Made by a program: the position numbers and the translations under genes. The notes beneath the pieces are model-generated. The model did no database searches, was not told the origin of the DNA, and saw only the letters and a program-made list of their open reading frames with translations. A stretch of 64,000 nucleotides of DNA, taken from NCBI GenBank assembly GCA_947458275.1, contig CANGYR010000004.1:1-64000 (forward strand), in the 5' to 3' direction. This DNA is from Chitinophagaceae bacterium. Its GTDB lineage: Bacteria; Bacteroidota; Bacteroidia; Chitinophagales; Chitinophagaceae. Below are positions 27,835-36,006 of this stretch, one piece after another (within the stretch, counting starts at the first letter, position 1; each line of letters opens with the position of its first letter).

Positions 27835-28953
27835 TTATTTAAGATTTGACTCTATGGCTTTTATCATTTCAGCAGCATTGAATTTATGATCGCCGATACC
27901 CTCATATGATTTGATAATATTGCCGTTCCACAAATATGTTATACCGGGAGTGGTGGCATTATTACCTAGCAGTTTAAAAAACGCAGGAATATCGTTGATA
28001 ATGTAATAAGGGAAAATGCCTTTTACTTCTTTGAAAAATTCCGGTATTTTGAAGGTCTCCTCATCCATGAAAAGAATATAAACGGGTGGCAGTTTTTTTG
28101 TTTTTGAAAGCGCAACGATTTCTTTGGCTGCATCTCTGCAATGATCGCAGCCGGGAACAAACAAGCAAACTATTTTCTTGCCCTCGTCAAGAGATACTTT
28201 TTTTCCGTTGAAATCAGTGTAAGATGAAAATTTAGATTGCACAGATTTGGGCTCCTCCACTTTGGCTATGGCTGTTTTAATTGAATCTTTATTATTGGGT
28301 TTATTCTTGCCGGAGGTATCCTTAGTTGTATGAGCAATTACGGTATCATCATTGCTTAACAAGGAAGAGTCTTGCTGTTTAAATAATGAGTCAGGTATGA
28401 CAACCGGTATTGTGTTATTGTTCTTGTCAATTTTTTTATCACAAGGACAAAAAGGAAAAAAGAAAAATATAATGAAAGCTGAAAGAAAGTATATAAAAAG
28501 CAGATAGATAAAATTATTCTGTCCTTTTTCTTTGTCCGATGTATTTTTATACAGGTATACCAAAAGCACAATGGTAATAATGTTTTTTATGAACGCTTCC
28601 AATGGTGTCATTGGGATGAGTTGTCCAAAACAACCACAATTCCCATTCATCGCTCCCGACTGATACATTTGAATACCCAGATGAATGCAAAATGCCGTTA
28701 TCAATAATAAAGTAAGCGGAATAACTATTGATTTTAAATAATGTCTTTGCAGAATAGCTATGGCTATGGCTGTTTCAAGACCAATGATCAATCTGGACAA
28801 ATAAGGCGCCAGACACCAGTCCACTATACCTAGATCCACGAGCTGCTTTTCAAATGCCCAAATGGGATATAGTTTTGCAACTGCAGACAAAATGAACAAT
28901 CCTGAAATAATAATTCTTATTGTTAAAGGGAGATAAGATTTTACTCTGCTCAT
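27835..28953 (-). CDS. DoxX/MauE-like membrane protein fused to a thioredoxin-like domain (BT_3928-type)
   Basis: Protein of 372 aa. The N-terminal half has about four transmembrane helices with the DoxX/MauE pattern (IRIIISGLFILSAVAKLYPIWAFEKQL) and a conserved CGCFGQ motif between helices. A fifth hydrophobic segment ends in FPFCPCDKK. A charged linker follows, then a C-terminal thioredoxin-like domain with VCLFVPGCDHCRDAAKEI, whose CDHC is in the CXXC redox position. This architecture suggests electron transfer across the membrane to an envelope thioredoxin-like domain, similar in logic to MauE/VKOR systems. I recall Bacteroidota relatives called BT_3928 family, often next to DUF1599, as here (35 bases downstream). 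Confidence 0.78.
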   Translation of the reverse strand: MSRVKSYLPLTIRIIISGLFILSAVAKLYPIWAFEKQLVDLGIVDWCLAPYLSRLIIGLETAIAIAILQRHYLKSIVIPLTLLLITAFCIHLGIQMYQSGAMNGNCGCFGQLIPMTPLEAFIKNIITIVLLVYLYKNTSDKEKGQNNFIYLLFIYFLSAFIIFFFFPFCPCDKKIDKNNNTIPVVIPDSLFKQQDSSLLSNDDTVIAHTTKDTSGKNKPNNKDSIKTAIAKVEEPKSVQSKFSSYTDFNGKKVSLDEGKKIVCLFVPGCDHCRDAAKEIVALSKTKKLPPVYILFMDEETFKIPEFFKEVKGIFPYYIINDIPAFFKLLGNNATTPGITYLWNGNIIKSYEGIGDHKFNAAEMIKAIESNLK

Positions 28954-28988
28954 AATTATAAATTTTAATTGCAGTTTAAAGAAAATAA

Positions 28989-29537
28989 CTATCCTGTATG
29001 TTTGCCTTCATCAATCAGAATGAGCGCAAAAACAGCATAGTTTAATATATCATAGAAATTGGCATCAATTCCTTCACTGATCAGGGTAACGCCTTTATTG
29101 GCAATAATTTGTTTAATTCTGAGTAACTTAGACAAAGTGAGGTCTACAAAACTTTCCTGACTCATTTCTCTCCATGCTTCCCCATAATCATGGTTTTTGT
29201 TGGACATAAGATTTTTAGCTGCTTCAACTTTTTGATTGTACCGTTCAGCCACTTCTTCAACGGGTAATTGTTCAATGCTGTCGTCATTGATATCCAGCTG
29301 AATTAATCCAATAATGGCATAATTAAGGATACCTTCAAACTCACTTTTTATGTCATCCCCTATTTTCTGCTCCTTCTTTTCCTGAATGGTGCGAATTCTT
29401 TTTGCTTTTATATAAATCTGGTCTGCCACTGAAATAGTTCTGTATACTCTCCAGGAAGTTCCATAATCGGCTGACTTTTTTAAGAAAATGGTTTTACAGG
29501 TATCTATGATTTTATCGTATTGTATTGAAGTAGACAT
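28989..29537 (-). CDS. DUF1599 domain protein
   Basis: Protein of 182 aa consisting of two internal repeats. KSADYGTSWRVYRTISVADQIYIKAKRIRTIQE (N-terminal half) and KNHDYGEAWREMSQESFVDLTLSKLLRIKQI (C-terminal half) share the DYG-x-x-W-R core. This matches the DUF1599 family, proposed from family knowledge to be nucleotide-related but without a proven reaction. There is no signal peptide. It heads a short minus-strand unit with the DoxX-thioredoxin and ABC permease genes and is divergent from folP. Confidence 0.85.
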   Translation of the reverse strand: MSTSIQYDKIIDTCKTIFLKKSADYGTSWRVYRTISVADQIYIKAKRIRTIQEKKEQKIGDDIKSEFEGILNYAIIGLIQLDINDDSIEQLPVEEVAERYNQKVEAAKNLMSNKNHDYGEAWREMSQESFVDLTLSKLLRIKQIIANKGVTLISEGIDANFYDILNYAVFALILIDEGKHTG

Positions 29538-29594
29538 AATGAGACAGTAAAAATATTATCAAATTTTATCACTCAAATTTCGGTTTTAATTTTT

Positions 29595-29610
29595 AATCCT
29601 GCAAAGGATT
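29595..29610. other. Small GNRA-loop hairpin in the folP/DUF1599 intergenic region
   Basis: AATCCTGCAAAGGATT forms a perfect 6-bp stem with a GCAA tetraloop, 43 bases before folP. It lacks a T-run and is not a terminator. Its role is unknown and chance is possible. Confidence 0.35.
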
Positions 29611-29653
29611 ATTCAGTGTTTTGTAAATTAACTTAAATTACATTTTTTTAAAC

Positions 29654-30505
29654 ATGTATACACTAAACTGTAAAGGCAAACTGCTGAATCTAGATATCCC
29701 GGCTGTAATGGGAATCATCAATGCCACAGATGAATCTTTTTACGAAGGTCATTTGTCTTTGAATATCGATCAGCTGCTTGAAAAAGTTGCCAATATGCTC
29801 AGTGAGGGCGCTTCTATTCTTGATATTGGCGGACAAAGTACAAGACCGGGGAGCATCCGTTTGTCTGCCAACCAGGAAGCGGAAAGAGTTATTCCTGTTA
29901 TTAATAAAATCAAACAGTCATTTCCGGATTCAATTATTTCAATAGATACGTATCATCATGAAGTGGCGAAGTGGGCAGTTGAATCCGGCGCATCTCTTGT
30001 GAATGATGTAAGCGGCGGAAATATGGATGAACATATGATTGATACGGTGGCGAAACTCGGCGTTCCTTATGTATGTATGCACATGCTCGGCACTCCGGAA
30101 ACCATGCAAAATAATCCTGTTTATACTGATATTACGAAAGAAATCACCGATTATTTTATTAAAAAAATATCGTTGTGTCAACAAGCAGGTATCAATGATG
30201 TAATTGTTGACCCCGGATTTGGATTTGGCAAAACGATTCAGCACAATTTTACTTTGCTGAATAAAATGAACTCATTAAACATTCTAAACAGGCCGGTATT
30301 GGCTGGTCTTTCAAGAAAAAGTACTATCTACAAAACTTTAGGCATTACACCCGGAGAGTCACTCAATGGGACTACGGTTCTGAACACCCTGGCGCTTAAT
30401 AACGGAGCGAGTATATTACGTGTACATGATGTGAAGGAAGCGGTTGAGGCTATTAAACTATTTACCGCATACAAAAATGCCGCCCCTGAAAAGAGCGGCA
30501 TTTAA
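29654..30505 (+). CDS. folP: Dihydropteroate synthase
   Basis: Cytoplasmic folate enzyme of 283 aa joining p-aminobenzoate to dihydropterin pyrophosphate. Motifs are VMGIINATDESFYEGH (the pterin-binding MGILNVTPDSF region, with DESF in place of PDSF), DIGGQSTRPGS, ISIDTYHHEVAKWAVESGASLVNDVSGG, VIVDPGFGFGKTIQHN and GLSRKSTIYKTLGI. Its last 31 bases contain one arm and the loop of a terminator hairpin serving the convergent gene. It starts from an ATG in a 116-base divergent intergenic region shared with the DUF1599 gene. Confidence 0.93.
   Translation: MYTLNCKGKLLNLDIPAVMGIINATDESFYEGHLSLNIDQLLEKVANMLSEGASILDIGGQSTRPGSIRLSANQEAERVIPVINKIKQSFPDSIISIDTYHHEVAKWAVESGASLVNDVSGGNMDEHMIDTVAKLGVPYVCMHMLGTPETMQNNPVYTDITKEITDYFIKKISLCQQAGINDVIVDPGFGFGKTIQHNFTLLNKMNSLNILNRPVLAGLSRKSTIYKTLGITPGESLNGTTVLNTLALNNGASILRVHDVKEAVEAIKLFTAYKNAAPEKSGI
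30475..30503 (-). terminator. Convergent terminator overlapping the folP 3' end
   Basis: AAATGCCGC (30475-30483) pairs with GCGGCATTT (30495-30503) around an 11-base loop. On the minus strand the stem is followed by a T-rich run. It therefore serves the FKBP gene, which ends at 30532, although the hairpin lies inside folP coding sequence. Confidence 0.72.
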
Positions 30506-30531
30506 AGAGATATTATGCTACATTATTATGG

Positions 30532-31551
30532 TCATTTTTTGGCTGCTTTAGCCAGACTATCTTGAATCAACAATTTTTTCTGTTTTTCTAATCTCAATTT
30601 TTGTTTTGCATCAGCTTCTGCAACTGCACGTTCTCTGCTTAATACATCTACTACTTCAATGTCAAAAACCAGTATAGAATTGGATTTAATATCAGGTCCC
30701 ATCTGTTTTGATCCGTAAGCTAAAGGTGAAGGAATGTAGAATTTTGCTTTTGCGCCTTTATTGAGCAACTTCAATCCATCTGTCCAGCCCGATATTACTG
30801 ATGTTCCCAAAGACCAGTCACTCGTCATATTTACTTTAAAGGGTTCAACATGGCCTTTAGAAGGATCAGTATTACTGTCAAACATTTTTCCATCTAAAGT
30901 TCTGCCTGTATAATTTGTAACTACCACAACAGAAGTATCTATCAATGGTCCGGTTCCGGGTTGAATGATCTGAACATAAGTACCCAATGCTGCCTTTGTT
31001 GCTGATATTTTGTTATTAGCAAGATATTCCCTGATTTTTTTATCATCAGAAGCCATTAATGCAATATTGTTGATTGAATCTTTGCGCTGAGCTATCTCCA
31101 TCTCTGCTTTATTGGCACTTTCAGCTTCAGCTTTATTTTTTAAAATATTGACCAGCTTTACCGTTGTGATAAAGTAATGTCCCTTTTTAAAATATGGAGG
31201 TATGGTCTCAGGATTTTTTGCAAACATTGAATCTATTAGTATGCGCATTACAAGACTATCGCCTTTTTTTAACTGCGAAATTATTTTGAAGTAAGCAGGA
31301 GGAATATAAGCGGTATCCATTGGTTCGATAACAGGAGATCCTTTTCTCGTATCCTGAAGCAACGAATCTGTTTTGCCATTATCATAATACTGGCCAATAT
31401 GCAATTGCATAAATTGTCCTTGTTTGATAGTTGGACCGCTACCGGAAGAAATGATTTTATATTCAATTCCATCTTCCCCTTTTTTGAATCCCGGGTTACA
31501 GGATGAAATAATTACTGATGCTACGATAATTAAATAAGTAAACTTGCGCAT
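30532..31551 (-). CDS. FKBP-type peptidyl-prolyl isomerase lipoprotein with two FKBP-like domains
   Basis: Protein of 339 aa with a lipoprotein signal peptide (MRKFTYLIIVASVIISSCNPG; lipidated Cys at about residue 18). Two FKBP-like regions are visible. The first (about 30-130) is degenerate. The second (about 195-315) has VVVTNYTGRTLDGKMFDSN, SVISGWTDGLKLLNKGAKAKFYIPSPLAYG and SILVFDIEVVDV, the normal PPIase core. The two are joined by an Ala/Glu/Lys-rich helix. It acts as an envelope folding factor. It lies 11 bases downstream of nrnA and is probably co-transcribed. Confidence 0.9.
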   Translation of the reverse strand: MRKFTYLIIVASVIISSCNPGFKKGEDGIEYKIISSGSGPTIKQGQFMQLHIGQYYDNGKTDSLLQDTRKGSPVIEPMDTAYIPPAYFKIISQLKKGDSLVMRILIDSMFAKNPETIPPYFKKGHYFITTVKLVNILKNKAEAESANKAEMEIAQRKDSINNIALMASDDKKIREYLANNKISATKAALGTYVQIIQPGTGPLIDTSVVVVTNYTGRTLDGKMFDSNTDPSKGHVEPFKVNMTSDWSLGTSVISGWTDGLKLLNKGAKAKFYIPSPLAYGSKQMGPDIKSNSILVFDIEVVDVLSRERAVAEADAKQKLRLEKQKKLLIQDSLAKAAKK

Positions 31552-31562
31552 TATTATTGGTT

Positions 31563-32582
31563 TTAAAATTTATAAGTACTTAAATCATTTTTGTTTTCAA
31601 TCAATGCTTTTTTAAAATGCTGAACTACAGATTCCAGTGGTTCTTTACTTTGTCCTCCTGCAGCATTGTAATGTCCGCCACCTTCAAAATATTTTCTGGC
31701 AAATGTATTTACATCAAATTCGCCTTTGCTTCTGAATGAACATTTTCTCTCCTCTCCCCTGTCTATAATGATTGCAGCCAGCTTAATACCTTCGATACCC
31801 AACGGATAATTTACCAGCCCTTCGGTGTCGCCTGTTTTAATTTCATATTTAATTAAATCGGATTGAGGAATTGATATCAAAGCTGTGTTGTATTCAAAAA
31901 ATACTTCCATTCTGTTTTGCAATACATTTCCTATGAACCTCAATCGGTTTTCCGAAAAATTATCGAACAATGCCTGATGAACGGGAGTATGTTTAAGTCC
32001 TAGTTTCATCAAATCTGCAATCATTAGATGCACAGAAGCTGTTGTTGATGGAAAACGGAAGGAACCGGTGTCTGTCATCACTCCTGCATAAAGGCATTCA
32101 GCAACAGAAAGGTTGATTTTATTATGATGACCTGAAGATATAATGAAATCATACACCATCTCACAGGTGGAACTTTTGCCGGTATCACTGATGCCAAAAT
32201 GAAATACTTCTGTCTGGGGTTGCTGGTGATGGTCAATCAGTATTTTTGTTGCTGATGCATTCAACAAAGTTTCTTCCATTTTTTTTGTCCGACTCATGGT
32301 ATTGAAATCCAGACAAAAAATCCAGGCTGCCTCTTCGATTAATTTGTTTGATTTTAAAGTGTCTTTTTCATAATCGATTACGTTATTTGTACCAGGCATC
32401 CAGTTTAAAAATGAAGCCCAATTGGTGGGAGAAATTACCGTTACCTCGTGATTAAATTGCGATAAAAAATGATACAGTCCGAGCGTAGAGCCCATTGCAT
32501 CACCATCAGGTTTTTGATGTGTAGTAATAATGACTTTTTGGGGAGTGCCTAGCTCTGCGAATATATTATTTATTGACTTCAT
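31563..32582 (-). CDS. nrnA: DHH/DHHA1 phosphoesterase, NrnA-type oligoribonuclease/pAp phosphatase
   Basis: Cytoplasmic enzyme of 339 aa that degrades nano-RNA and 3'-phosphoadenosine 5'-phosphate. Motifs are TTHQKPDGDAMGSTLGLYHFL (motif I), FCLDFNTMSR (II), ILIDHHQQP (the DHH motif), GVMTDTGSFRFPST (IV) and, in the DHHA1 domain, CSFRSKGEFDVNTFARKYFEGGGHYNAAGG. A strong TTTG-N19-TACTTTTG promoter lies just upstream, giving a very short leader. Followed by the FKBP lipoprotein gene. Confidence 0.9.
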   Translation of the reverse strand: MKSINNIFAELGTPQKVIITTHQKPDGDAMGSTLGLYHFLSQFNHEVTVISPTNWASFLNWMPGTNNVIDYEKDTLKSNKLIEEAAWIFCLDFNTMSRTKKMEETLLNASATKILIDHHQQPQTEVFHFGISDTGKSSTCEMVYDFIISSGHHNKINLSVAECLYAGVMTDTGSFRFPSTTASVHLMIADLMKLGLKHTPVHQALFDNFSENRLRFIGNVLQNRMEVFFEYNTALISIPQSDLIKYEIKTGDTEGLVNYPLGIEGIKLAAIIIDRGEERKCSFRSKGEFDVNTFARKYFEGGGHYNAAGGQSKEPLESVVQHFKKALIENKNDLSTYKF

Positions 32583-32592
32583 AAATGAGTCG

Positions 32593-32623
32593 CAAAAGTA
32601 AGCCTAAAAGCCGAATACACAAA
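32593..32623 (-). promoter_or_regulatory. Bacteroidota-type promoter of nrnA
   Basis: On the minus strand TTTG (32620-32623) is followed after 19 bases by TACTTTTG (32593-32600), matching the -33 TTTG / -7 TAnnTTTG consensus. The nrnA ATG follows only 10 bases later, so the transcript would be nearly leaderless. Confidence 0.75.
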
Positions 32624-32653
32624 TTAGCGGTAGATTCTATAAAGAGGATTGAT

Positions 32654-32661
32654 TATCTTTG
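32654..32661 (+). promoter_or_regulatory. -7 element of the ndk promoter
   Basis: TATCTTTG matches TAnnTTTG, 19 bases before the ndk ATG at 32681. No clear -33 TTTG is seen. Its position argues against a longer ndk start at 32585. Confidence 0.5.
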
Positions 32662-32680
32662 CGACCAAAAATTTAAAACA

Positions 32681-33097
32681 ATGACCAACAGAACATTTAC
32701 TATGATTAAGCCCGATGCCACTGAAAAAGGACATACCGGTGGTATTCTGCAAATGATTAACAAGGCAGGATATAGAATTGTAGCCATGAAAATGACTCAC
32801 CTGAGCAAGGAAAAAGCCGGCGAATTTTATGCGGTGCATAAAGAAAGACCTTTTTATCAGGAACTGGTTGATTTTATGAGTCGCGGTCCGATAACTGCTG
32901 CCATACTGGAAAAAGAAAATGCTGTAGAAGATTTCAGGAAATTGATAGGTGCTACCAATCCAGCAAATGCTGAAGAAGGTACTATCAGAAAAATTTACGC
33001 TGCTTCAGTTGGTGAAAATGCTATCCACGGCAGCGACAGTGATGAAAATGCTGCTATAGAAGGAGCTTTCTTCTTTTCCAAATTGGAACAGTTCTAA
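32681..33097 (+). CDS. ndk: Nucleoside diphosphate kinase
   Basis: Cytoplasmic enzyme of 138 aa that balances nucleoside triphosphates. It starts [21 protein letters not shown], the family's N-terminus, which is why the ATG at 32681 was chosen over an in-frame ATG at 32585. The active-site histidine lies in [13 protein letters not shown], and [17 protein letters not shown] and [18 protein letters not shown] complete the nucleotide site. The length is normal. It is monocistronic, with its own promoter element and a strong terminator. Confidence 0.95.
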   Translation: MTNRTFTMIKPDATEKGHTGGILQMINKAGYRIVAMKMTHLSKEKAGEFYAVHKERPFYQELVDFMSRGPITAAILEKENAVEDFRKLIGATNPANAEEGTIRKIYAASVGENAIHGSDSDENAAIEGAFFFSKLEQF

Positions 33098-33121
33098 GAA
33101 CAATAAAATTTAATCCCAATC

Positions 33122-33147
33122 CCCTGCCTTTCGGCAGGGTTTTTTAT
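33122..33147 (+). terminator. Intrinsic terminator of ndk
   Basis: CCCTGCC / GGCAGGG 7-bp stem (33122-33128 and 33133-33139) with a TTTC tetraloop, followed by six T residues. It starts 24 bases after the ndk stop. Confidence 0.92.
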
Positions 33148-33215
33148 TATATGACAATCTGTTTTCAATATAATCTTCTATTAAAATCCTTTTTACTATA
33201 TTGTGTGCGTTATTT

Positions 33216-33938
33216 ATGCTTGCCACTTTAACCATCATAAGATACAGATACTGGGGTATTCCTTTTGGCTTTTTATCTATGGCACTGTTTCATTTTCCTC
33301 TTTTTTTTAATAAAAATATTACTTTTTATAAATTAATGGGATCAGGTAAAAATGGCACGTTCGATAAGGAGCCGGATCTAAAACAATGGGCTATTTTGGC
33401 GGTTTTCAACGAAGATGACGCCGGAAATTTTAAAACAAGAAACACAAAGGAGTTATACGGGCGATTTGTAAATTTCTGGCTGCGCCTGTTCAAATGTGAA
33501 GTATGTACCTTTTATCTTGAACCAATCGAAGGACATGGGTTTTGGGATAAAAAACAGGCATTTGGCAGTTTTAAAAACAAACAAGAATATCACGGACCTA
33601 TTGCAATTCTGACCAGAGCAACGATCAGACTGAACAGATTGTCTTATTTTTGGAGACATGTTGCGCCCGTTGCAGCTCAGATGACGATTGCCAAAGGATT
33701 TGTAACCTCTTTTGGAATAGGTGAAATTCCCTGGATCAAACAAGCTACTTTCAGCATTTGGAAGAGCCGGGAAGACATGAAAGCATTTGCCTATGGAATG
33801 AAGGAGCATGTGGAAGTAATAAAAAAAACAAGACAACAAAAATGGTACAGCGAAGATATGTTTGTAAGGTTTAAAATTTTACAACATGAAGGATCTGTAA
33901 AAGGTCAAGATCCGCTTGGCTCATTATTGAATAAATAA
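33216..33938 (+). CDS. Spheroidene monooxygenase (CrtA)-like protein
   Basis: Protein of about 240 aa matching, from memory, the CrtA-like family: KLMGSGKNGTFDKEPDLKQWAILAVF near the N-terminus, then PIAILTRATIRLNRLSYFWRHV, FVTSFGIGEIPWIKQATFSIWKSREDMKAFAYGM and WYSEDMFVRFKI. In phototrophs CrtA oxidises acyclic carotenoids, but no carotenoid gene lies nearby, so the substrate here is unknown. The frame extends to a TTG at 33201. The ATG at 33216 is preferred and places a hydrophobic segment at the N-terminus. It is followed 6 bases later by the arginase gene. Confidence 0.72.
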   Translation: MLATLTIIRYRYWGIPFGFLSMALFHFPLFFNKNITFYKLMGSGKNGTFDKEPDLKQWAILAVFNEDDAGNFKTRNTKELYGRFVNFWLRLFKCEVCTFYLEPIEGHGFWDKKQAFGSFKNKQEYHGPIAILTRATIRLNRLSYFWRHVAPVAAQMTIAKGFVTSFGIGEIPWIKQATFSIWKSREDMKAFAYGMKEHVEVIKKTRQQKWYSEDMFVRFKILQHEGSVKGQDPLGSLLNK

Positions 33939-33944
33939 TCTTTT

Positions 33945-34892
33945 ATGAAAAATATTAAAATTATTGAAGTCCCCTCTGAAATTGGCGCCGGCACCCGTGG
34001 AGCGAGTCTGGGTATTGAAGCAATAAAAATTGCCGGACTGGATTTTATGAGTAATTTTTTTATTCATTTTCCTACAGAAAAAATTGAAACTGAAAACAGT
34101 CTTTTGTTTGAAGCCATTCAATCTCCTTACGCCAAAAGAATCCATGGTATTGCAAAAATGTATGAGCGAATCAGCAAATCCGTTCATGATACTATAAAAA
34201 ATAATTTTTTCCCGGTTGTTCTCAGCGGAGATCACAGTAATGCGGGAGGTACCATTGCGGGAATTAAATTGGCTAAACCTAAAAGCAAACTGGGTGTGAT
34301 ATGGATCGATGCCCATGCCGACTTACACACGCCATATACCACGCCAACAGGAAATATGCATGGAATGCCGCTGGCAACTGCCATTGGAGAAGACAATTTG
34401 GAATGTAAAATTCATGACATAGACGAGAACACAAAAAAACTCTGGAATCAATTAAAGCACAACGGTAAAAATACCCCGAAAGTATTACCTGAAGATGTGG
34501 TCTTTATTTCTTTGAGAGATTTTGAAAAAGAAGAAAAATACATCATCGAGAAGCATGGTATTAAAGTGATCACTACATCAGAAGTAAGAAGAAACGGTGT
34601 TGAAAATATCAGCAGAAAAGTGCTGCGTTACCTCAGTGATTGTACAGATATTTACGTGAGCTTTGATGTTGACAGTCTTGATTCAACTATATCAAAAGGT
34701 ACCGGTACTCCCGTAAGCAATGGACTTAAAGAGAGAGAAGCTGAAGACCTTATCAGTAAGTTTATGCAAAACAGAAAAATCTGCTGTTTTGAAATAACAG
34801 AAGTGAATCCTACACTTGACAAAGAAAATCTGATGGCTGAAATAGCATTCAACATTCTTCAGCGCAGTGTGAACATACTGATGATGAACTAA
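33945..34892 (+). CDS. Arginase-family ureohydrolase
   Basis: Protein of 315 aa with the manganese-binding motifs of the family: VVLSGDHSNAGG, GVIWIDAHADLHTPYTTPTGNMHGMPLA and YVSFDVDSLDSTISKGTGTPVSNGL. The arginase-like stretch after DAHAD (T-P/S-T-G-N-x-H-G-M-P-L-A) favours arginase (arginine to ornithine and urea) over agmatinase or formiminoglutamase. In the third motif Ser-Thr-Ile-Ser replaces the more usual Pro-x-x-x-Pro. It is cytoplasmic and is probably co-transcribed with the CrtA-like gene 6 bases upstream. Confidence 0.85.
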   Translation: MKNIKIIEVPSEIGAGTRGASLGIEAIKIAGLDFMSNFFIHFPTEKIETENSLLFEAIQSPYAKRIHGIAKMYERISKSVHDTIKNNFFPVVLSGDHSNAGGTIAGIKLAKPKSKLGVIWIDAHADLHTPYTTPTGNMHGMPLATAIGEDNLECKIHDIDENTKKLWNQLKHNGKNTPKVLPEDVVFISLRDFEKEEKYIIEKHGIKVITTSEVRRNGVENISRKVLRYLSDCTDIYVSFDVDSLDSTISKGTGTPVSNGLKEREAEDLISKFMQNRKICCFEITEVNPTLDKENLMAEIAFNILQRSVNILMMN

Positions 34893-34900
34893 AATACAAA

Positions 34901-34920
34901 AACCGGGAATTTCTTCCCGG
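34901..34920 (-). terminator. Intrinsic terminator of the TPR gene
   Basis: CCGGGAA (34903-34909) pairs with TTCCCGG (34914-34920) around a four-base loop. On the minus strand the stem is followed by five T residues. On the plus strand the following bases (CCTCTG) lack a T-run, so it mainly serves the TPR gene ending at 34961. Confidence 0.8.
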
Positions 34921-34960
34921 CCTCTGTTGTCCTGTATAATCAACCATAAAACTGTCTTAT

Positions 34961-35977
34961 TTACATAAAGGATAAGTCTTTTTTCCTTTTTAATGATTCT
35001 AATGAAGGATCTATTTCAATCGCCTTATCACACATTGCCTGTCCTCTGTCTTTTTCGCCTTTTTTCTGAAAACACAATCCTGCCTGATATAATGCTTTTC
35101 CATCTTTGGCATCCAGTTCAATTAATTTCTGGCAGTAAAACAATGAACGGTCGAATTGTTTTTGCTGATAAAGTACCTCAGCTAATCCTCTAAGCAGATC
35201 CTTATTGCCGGTCTTTTTACCTAACACCGACATAATCAGTTTTTCTCCTTTTTCGTAATCACCACTGTATAAACAGGCAAAGCCATAATTTTCATTAAAG
35301 TCGAGAGACTGTGTATATCCATGTTCAACAGCATTAGAAAAAGCTGCAACAGAATTTTTGTAATCATTCATTTCATACAGTAAGATTGCCTGCTCGTACA
35401 TCCATACAGCTTTAGCAATAGGTAGTTTAACTGCACGTTCCATATATGGGATAGCTTTTTTTGTTTCTTCCATATCAATATATGTACGAGCCAGTGTATA
35501 GGTTGCTTCTGCATCATTTACATTTTTATCCAAATATGGTTTTAAATATGCTTCAGCTGTAGTGTAGTCTTCCTGATGATAAGATGACATACCAATTATT
35601 CTTTGGGATTCGCTGCAATCAACACATTTTTTTGCCAATTCCACAGCCTTATCAAACTGACGATAATTGTAGTAAATGTTCATCAGCTCTTTGATTGCCT
35701 GTTTGTTTGAGGGATTGATTTGATATACTTTTGAGAAAAACATTTTCGCCTGATCTGTTTTTCTCATTTCCAGATTGGTATATGCATTTTCCAGTAAAGC
35801 TTCCGTATTATTGGGATTGAATGCAATAGATTTATCAAACTGCAGAGAAGCAACTTGGAATCTTTTTGCTTTTTTTTCTTCCAGACCTTTTAAATAGTAG
35901 AAATTTGAACTGTCAGCTGGATTTGCCTGTGCAAATGAGTACACGCATAGCGTGACAATCGTCAGTATCTTTTTCAT
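34961..35977 (-). CDS. Exported tetratricopeptide-repeat protein
   Basis: Protein of 338 aa with a signal peptide (MKKILTIVTLCVYSFAQA). It has about eight consecutive TPR-like units, for example ASLQFDKSIAFNPNNTEALLENAYTNLEM, AKMFFSKVYQINPSNKQAIKEL and RSLFYCQKLIELDAKDGKALYQAGLCFQKKGEKDRGQAMCDKAIEIDPS. It probably acts as a periplasmic scaffold; partners are unknown. It lies 29 bases after glgB on the same strand and may share its transcript. It is followed by its own terminator. Confidence 0.85.
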   Translation of the reverse strand: MKKILTIVTLCVYSFAQANPADSSNFYYLKGLEEKKAKRFQVASLQFDKSIAFNPNNTEALLENAYTNLEMRKTDQAKMFFSKVYQINPSNKQAIKELMNIYYNYRQFDKAVELAKKCVDCSESQRIIGMSSYHQEDYTTAEAYLKPYLDKNVNDAEATYTLARTYIDMEETKKAIPYMERAVKLPIAKAVWMYEQAILLYEMNDYKNSVAAFSNAVEHGYTQSLDFNENYGFACLYSGDYEKGEKLIMSVLGKKTGNKDLLRGLAEVLYQQKQFDRSLFYCQKLIELDAKDGKALYQAGLCFQKKGEKDRGQAMCDKAIEIDPSLESLKRKKDLSFM

Positions 35978-36006
35978 AGGGTAAGGGTTGAATCAGTGTT
36001 ATTCCA

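Noticed and set aside
32585-32680. Longer ndk start adding 32 residues
   Set aside because: The extension has no homology to Ndk N-termini and contains the ndk and nrnA promoter elements.
33453-34316. Two minus-strand open frames (128 and 130 codons) opposite the CrtA-like and arginase genes
   Set aside because: Antisense to two well-supported genes; compositions look like mirror frames.
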